Assembly (NCBI RefSeq): GCF_016863535.1
Contig: NZ_BOPB01000028.1
Span: 121,007-185,006, forward strand
Length of the DNA stretch: 64,000 nt
Reading direction: 5' to 3'
Source: Micromonospora lutea
Lineage (GTDB): Bacteria; Actinomycetota; Actinomycetes; Mycobacteriales; Micromonosporaceae
A model generated the notes under the pieces. That model was given only the letters and a program-made list of their open reading frames with translations, ran no database searches and was not told the origin of the DNA. The translations under genes were made by a program, and so were the position numbers. Of the stretch, positions 60,257 through 64,000 are shown in pieces; position 1 is the stretch's first letter, and each line of letters starts with the position of its first letter.

Positions 60257-60880
60257 GTGGATCAATCAGCATGGCCGGAGGTGTTAGCCGCTGTCGCCGC
60301 CGCGCCGTACCCGGTGCAGGTCCTGCCGGCTGATACGGAACGGGCCACTACCTGCTCGGAGGCACTGGGCATCAGCACACGATCGTGGCTCGGCGCGGTG
60401 GTAGCCAATACCGGGGGCCTGCTGGTGGATCACGGATGGGTCCGCGTACTTGGCTGCGGACACGACCGCCTGCCGGACATCGTGACCCAGGCAGATACCG
60501 AGGCCGGTGTCCTTACCGTCGGCTTTGACGTCCTGGGCGGCCAGTTCGTCTGGATACAGGTCGAACCAGGAACGAAGCCGACCGTGCACTACTTCGGTCC
60601 AGATGATCTGGGTTGGCAAGATCTGGAACAGGGGTACGCGGAGTGGCTGAACGCGATACTGCGCGGCTCGCTGAACCGTTTCTACGAGACCCTGCGGTGG
60701 CCCGGCTGGCAGACCGACGTTGGAGCCCTCGGCATCGACCAGGGTTTCAGTGTGTGGCCGCCACCGTTCACCAAGGAGGGCAGCGACCTGTCCGCCGTTT
60801 CCCGCAAAGCCATCCCAATGGCTCAGTTGGTCTCGTTCTACCACGATGCTGCACGGCAACTCGGCGAGCCTACCCAGTAG
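60257..60880 (+). CDS. DUF2625 family protein
   Basis: 207-residue soluble protein that follows DUF2625: AWPEVLAAVAAAPYPVQVLP at the N-terminus, GALVVNTGG-like SWLGAVVANTGGLLVDHGWV, HYFGPDDLGWQDLEQGYAEW, FYETLRWPGWQTDVGALGID and FSVWPPPFTKEG. The domain has no known function; similarity to SMI1/KNR4-like immunity-type proteins has been noted for neighbouring families but is not shown here. GTG 60257 begins the conserved part; an ATG ~60 bases upstream is possible. Confidence 0.8.
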   Translation: MDQSAWPEVLAAVAAAPYPVQVLPADTERATTCSEALGISTRSWLGAVVANTGGLLVDHGWVRVLGCGHDRLPDIVTQADTEAGVLTVGFDVLGGQFVWIQVEPGTKPTVHYFGPDDLGWQDLEQGYAEWLNAILRGSLNRFYETLRWPGWQTDVGALGIDQGFSVWPPPFTKEGSDLSAVSRKAIPMAQLVSFYHDAARQLGEPTQ

Positions 60881-61108
60881 GCGACAAGCCCCAGCGACCG
60901 ATTCTGAAAGCACTCGGCCAGGCCGCGCGCTGCCCTTACCTAGAGATCGGGTGCACTCATTCAGCGGCGAATAACGCGCGCATCGGCTGCGGCTCGGCGG
61001 GACCGTTCGTGCGGCCGCGCGTACCGGTTCGAGCAGTCCGGGCCGTTGGACCTGGTCCCTCCACAATCCCCCGTTCTGCCCGGAGCGTCGCGCGTTAGTC
61101 TGCCGCGC

Positions 61109-61784
61109 ATGATCCACCGCGTCGGGGATGTGCTGCGGATCTCCTGCCCGTTTACGCCGACGGTCGTCACCGGCCTCGACGAGGCGTATGTCAGCGTCCG
61201 CTGGCCGTGGTGGGAGATTGACCCGGACGCGGACGGCGTGCGCTGGAACGGGGAGGTGGCCCTGGGCCGCGCCGATCCGGACGAGCTGTACATTGCCGAC
61301 CCGGCCCCGCCCCGCCCCCGGCGATACCTGCCGGGTCGGTATCCCGGCGCGGATCATCCACGTCATCGAGGTTCACAGGTACGAACCGCCGCAGGAGACG
61401 GGCTGGTTGCCCCGCCCGAGCCTGAGTCTGCTCGTGCTGCGCGCCGGTGAGGCTCCGGATGCGGCAGCGGAGTTTCAGGGCACGAGCATCGAGCCCGATG
61501 GCGGTATTCCGTTCACGCTCGAACTGGTCTTCAGGCCGTATGCGTTCCTAGAGGTCGGCGATGATGTTGCCGATGCCGCTGGTCGTGCATGGCGCTTCGA
61601 TGACCCGTGGACCTGGGCCGCTTATGACGGCGCGCAGGGAGTGCCGGCCTGGCCCCTGGCCCTACTGGCCGGCGGGGCGGATCCGGCGGCAGTCACGGCC
61701 GCGACCGCTACCGGTTCGCACGAGGCCGAAGTCACCCGCTGGCGCCGAGCGGCAGGCTTGCAAGACGACGCCCAGTCCCGCTGA
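61109..61784 (+). pseudogene. Frameshifted hypothetical gene
   Basis: Two adjoining frames together give one coherent acidic protein of ~225 residues. The first is MIHRVGDVLRISCPFTPTVV ... GEVALGRADPDELYIADPAP; the second, after a +1 shift at about 61315–61345, is VGIPARIIHVIEVHRYEPPQ ... WPLALLAGGADPAAVTAATA. Each frame is nonsense beyond the junction. Family not recognised; Trp/Pro-rich, no membrane segment. Either a true frameshift mutation or a single-base sequence error. Confidence 0.6.
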
Positions 61785-61933
61785 ACAGGCCCCTGCCGCC
61801 TACAGCTACCAGCGGCCGGCCAGGTGTCCCGATCTGCCGCGAACGGCTTGTCACCGAGGGCGGCATTGAAGCGGCCGGTGCCCGCGTGCGGTCCTGCCGA
61901 GGTGGGGCCTGGACGATGCGCCATGATGGGGCT

Positions 61934-62395
61934 ATGCCACGCACGGACAGAGCCTCGCGGGTGATCGCGGCCCCTCCCGATCGTGTCTACGCTGCGCTCG
62001 TCGATCCAGACGCCCTCGTCGCGTGGCTTCCGCCCGAGGGGATGAGCGGTAGGTTCGAACGGTTCGATGCCCGGCCGGGTGGGTCGTACCGGATGGTGCT
62101 TACCTACGCGGACGCCTCGACCGCGTCGGGCAAGGCCACCGCGGACTCCGACATCGTCGAGGTGCGCTTCGTTGACATCGTCCCCGGCGTCCGGGTGGTG
62201 CACGCCGTCAACTTCGTCGCCGACGATCCCGACTATGCGGGCACCATGACGATGACCTGGGAGGTCAAAGCAACCGACGATGGGACGCGGGTGGACATCC
62301 GAGCCGACGACGTGCCCTCTGGCATCTCCGTAGAGGATCACGCGGCCGGGCTCGCGTCCTCGCTGGCAAACCTCGCCGCCCACGTTGAACGGTAA
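61934..62395 (+). CDS. SRPBCC / AHSA1-type START-fold protein
   Basis: 153 residues matching the AHSA1-like SRPBCC pattern: ASRVIAAPPDRVYAALVDPD, ALVAWLPPEGMSGRFERFDA, RPGGSYRMVLTYAD, VEVRFVDIVPGVRVVHAVNF and the C-terminal helix SVEDHAAGLASSLANLAAHV. These proteins form a helix-grip cavity that binds hydrophobic ligands; no function can be assigned. ATG 61934 was chosen because conserved sequence starts about 5 residues later. Confidence 0.88.
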   Translation: MPRTDRASRVIAAPPDRVYAALVDPDALVAWLPPEGMSGRFERFDARPGGSYRMVLTYADASTASGKATADSDIVEVRFVDIVPGVRVVHAVNFVADDPDYAGTMTMTWEVKATDDGTRVDIRADDVPSGISVEDHAAGLASSLANLAAHVER

Positions 62396-62448
62396 CCCCG
62401 TCGCGAGATGGCGGATCCGGACTGAACGCGTCCGGCGACATCCGCTTC

Positions 62449-62520
62449 TGCCGCGAGGCGCGCGCTACGCAGCGTCCCGCTGAGCTGGCCTGGGTTCCGC
62501 CCGGTCGTGCCGATGCGCGG
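62449..62520 (+). repeat. Diverged 72-bp direct repeat, copy 1
   Basis: Aligns without gaps to 63842–63913 (about 80% identity, including the 20-base core GCGCTACGCAGCGTCCCGC). Translated, both copies read CRE-x-x-ATQRPAE-x-A-x-VP-x-GRAD-x-R-x-LD, so they may be remnants of duplicated coding sequence. Confidence 0.6.
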
Positions 62521-62558
62521 ATGCTGGACAGGGGCCGGGAGGCTGAGGGGTCAAGTGA

Positions 62559-63043
62559 TCAGGCGTGCGCAGATGAATCGAACACCCAGTGACTGGTCTG
62601 GAAGATGCGCCTCGCGAAGGTCGTCTCCTCTTGACCGATGGGGAAGAACCCGGCCGAGCGGCAGATGGCGTTCGATGCTGCGTTCGTCGTGCTCGGGAAC
62701 GCGGGGATGAGCCCCCAACGCATCCGCGCGGGCCAGGTCGAGAACTTGGCGGACGGCTTCGCCCGCCAAGTTCTGCCCTGGGATTCTGGCAGGACCATCC
62801 AACCGATCTCGGAGATGCCCTCCTGGGAGTACAGCGTCACCGTCCCCGCCACCTGCGCGGAGTTACCGGCAACGACCATCTTGATCCAGGTGCTGTCCTC
62901 GCGAACCGCCTAAGGTCGCGCGTGAGCTGGCCGGCGATGCGCTCGCGCGGCTGTGGGCCGCCGAGTTCCGACATCAGGACCGGATCGCAGCGTATGCAGA
63001 CATACGCATCGAGGTCGGCTGGCTCCACGTCGCGCAGAAGCAT
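62559..63043 (-). pseudogene. GNAT N-acetyltransferase, multiply frameshifted
   Basis: Three frames reassemble a typical ~160-residue GNAT protein: MLLRDVEPADLDAYVCIRCD (from 63043), then VAGTVTLYSQEGISEIGWMV, then the acetyl-CoA-loop region LAGEAVRQVLDLARADALG, and finally STTNAASNAICRSAGFFPIG with WVFD at the end. At least three frame changes interrupt it, so it cannot be translated as one chain. Acceptor substrate unknown. Confidence 0.75.
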
Positions 63044-63353
63044 CGCGGGAGCCTACCCAGTCCCGCAGCAACCGACCGCGTTGCAGAAGCAGTCGCACAT
63101 CTGGCGCTGGTCGTGCGGCCCCTGAAGCTGTCACGCCATCACGGAGGTTTCCAGGTCGCGGCGGGTAAGCGCGGCACGGAGCTGCAGCGCCTCGGTCGCC
63201 AGATTCTGACGGCCGCCCTGCTCGCGGTCTCGCCTGGATCAAGCAATCGTGCACCTCGACGGCAACCCGCAGATCGTCCTGCAAGGACGACGCCCTGAAC
63301 CGTCGACGTCCGGAAATGCCGCAGCCCGTGCGGCTTCCGACTGCGCGGCACCG
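63044..63353 (-). pseudogene. Decayed minus-strand coding trace
   Basis: Between the GNAT remnant and the next gene. Two frames on the minus strand join as LQDDLRVAVEVHDCLIQAR and, after a shift near 63220, GGRQNLATEALQLRAALTRR then DLETSVMA and stop at about 63136. This looks like the end of a helical, possibly regulator-like protein, but the family is not identifiable. No intact gene is present. Confidence 0.35.
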
Positions 63354-63686
63354 TCACCAGGCGGGCGACGAGTCGTGCAGGAATATCTTGAAGGCGGGCC
63401 CTGGTAGCGAGGGTCGCCAGCCGGCTGCCAAAGCCTGACGGACACCGAGAGCCACCGTCGCGGGTAGCACCGGCCGGCTCGGCAATCCGAACCAGTTGCC
63501 CGGATGGGCACAGGGCAGCGACGCGACCAGCAGGGCGCCTGGCTGTTCCGCCTGCTCGACAACGAAGGTCAGCGGAGACCAGCCATTGGCTTGACAGTAG
63601 GTCGGTCTACGCCGAACCGACCAGCGGAAGGCGACGCCGTCTACGGTGATGCGTCGTGAACCCTTGATAGTCAGCGTCATCCGCAC
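63354..63686 (-). CDS. Conserved-looking hypothetical protein (110 aa)
   Basis: 110 residues: MRMTLTIKGSRRITVDGVAF, RWSVRRRPTYCQANGWSPLT, FVVEQAEQPGALLVASLPCA, HPGNWFGLPSRPVLPATVAL, VRQALAAGWRPSLPGPAFK. The alternating strand pattern and clean codon bias indicate a real small beta-rich protein of a type common in actinomycetes; function unknown. It has no signal peptide or membrane segment. Neighbouring sequence on both sides is decayed. Confidence 0.7.
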   Translation of the reverse strand: MRMTLTIKGSRRITVDGVAFRWSVRRRPTYCQANGWSPLTFVVEQAEQPGALLVASLPCAHPGNWFGLPSRPVLPATVALGVRQALAAGWRPSLPGPAFKIFLHDSSPAW

Positions 63687-64000
63687 CTCTGCTGGCCCCG
63701 ACCACGTCCGCGAGCACCATAACGAGTACCCGACATCCCTGCGCTATCTACTTGAGCACCCGGATGACGCGCAGGTGTCCGGACCTGGCCGCCGATCGAA
63801 CGCGGCATGGCACTCGGGACCACTTGATCACATGCGGCTCATGCCGCGAGCCGGGCGCTACGCAGCGTCCCGCCGAGCCAGCCCGAGTTCCGTACGGACG
63901 TGCCGATGAGCGTTCACTCGATCATCAAGCAACAACCGTGAACGAATAGCTCTCCGATCACGGTCTCCATCTTGGGACAGCGGAGCGCCTCGCCCAGCCG
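63687..64000. other. Right-edge stretch without an intact gene
   Basis: No supported gene. It carries copy 2 of the 72-bp diverged repeat at 63842–63913, inside a short open frame (63752–63949) that contains HLITCGSCREPGATQRPAEP. The last ~50 bases show nothing recognisable. Confidence 0.5.

Overview
The window is about 64 kb of very GC-rich DNA with many GTG starts, tight 4-base start/stop overlaps and no 16S gene. Gene content (an F420-type luciferase-like oxidoreductase, a mycothiol/maleylpyruvate-isomerase-fold protein, DUF3159, a MoxR–DUF58–transglutaminase-like operon, a GH48 cellulase, a tRNA-Leu beside a serine-recombinase relic) points to an actinomycete, most probably a Micromonospora-like member of the Micromonosporaceae. 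This is inferred from family content; no ribosomal marker is present.

Layout. (1) 1–7550: the 3' end of a secreted GH48 exocellulase gene, then housekeeping-type genes (DUF3159, PAP2 phosphatase, MPI-fold protein, DUF1028, F420-type oxidoreductase, SDR). (2) 7551–17529: a striking composite inverted repeat, then a minus-strand envelope block: a transglutaminase-like membrane protein lacking its catalytic Cys and His, DUF58, MoxR ATPase, a large fibronectin-III surface protein, and a TPR/proline-repeat/FnIII protein. (3) 17737–22370: tRNA-Leu(GAG) followed by a decayed mobile zone (serine recombinase C-terminus, IS256 scrap, truncated IS1380 transposase) that still carries a few intact genes.

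(4) 22490–46492 is the most unusual part: a ~24 kb catabolic supercluster. Its left half has a polyamine-type ABC importer with a one-piece double permease, three PLP or ALDH enzymes, a LacI regulator, and an acetolactate-synthase-fold decarboxylase resembling 2-ketoarginine decarboxylases. Its right half is a divergent pair of operons: an aminomutase-like aminotransferase and phosphotriesterase-like hydrolase on the minus strand, and a D-threonine-aldolase-fold enzyme, D-aminoacylase, ALDH, TrzA-type amidohydrolase and AceE-like TPP enzyme on the plus strand. In total there are three ALDHs, three aminotransferases, two TPP enzymes and three metallo-hydrolases. A 13-bp motif, GAATACGTATGCA, lies upstream of the importer operon and between the LacI gene and the TPP decarboxylase. 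An 11/13 match lies in the 38.3 kb divergent promoter, so one LacI protein may control the whole cluster. The substrate is unknown; an N-containing compound (guanidino, polyamine or D-amino-acid derivative) is the best guess.

(5) 46731–47873: a relic integration junction (3' piece of tRNA-Pro, strong terminator, tyrosine-recombinase fragment, IS5-type fragment). (6) 48152–59086: an arabinoxylan-oligosaccharide utilisation locus: LplB/LplC-type permeases, DUF624 protein with an apparent CTG start, lipoprotein binding protein, LacI regulator, a GH127 remnant, and GH51, GH43 and GH39 enzymes. (7) 59083–64000: a decay zone with a few intact small genes (DUF2625, SRPBCC, one conserved-looking hypothetical) among frameshifted ones.
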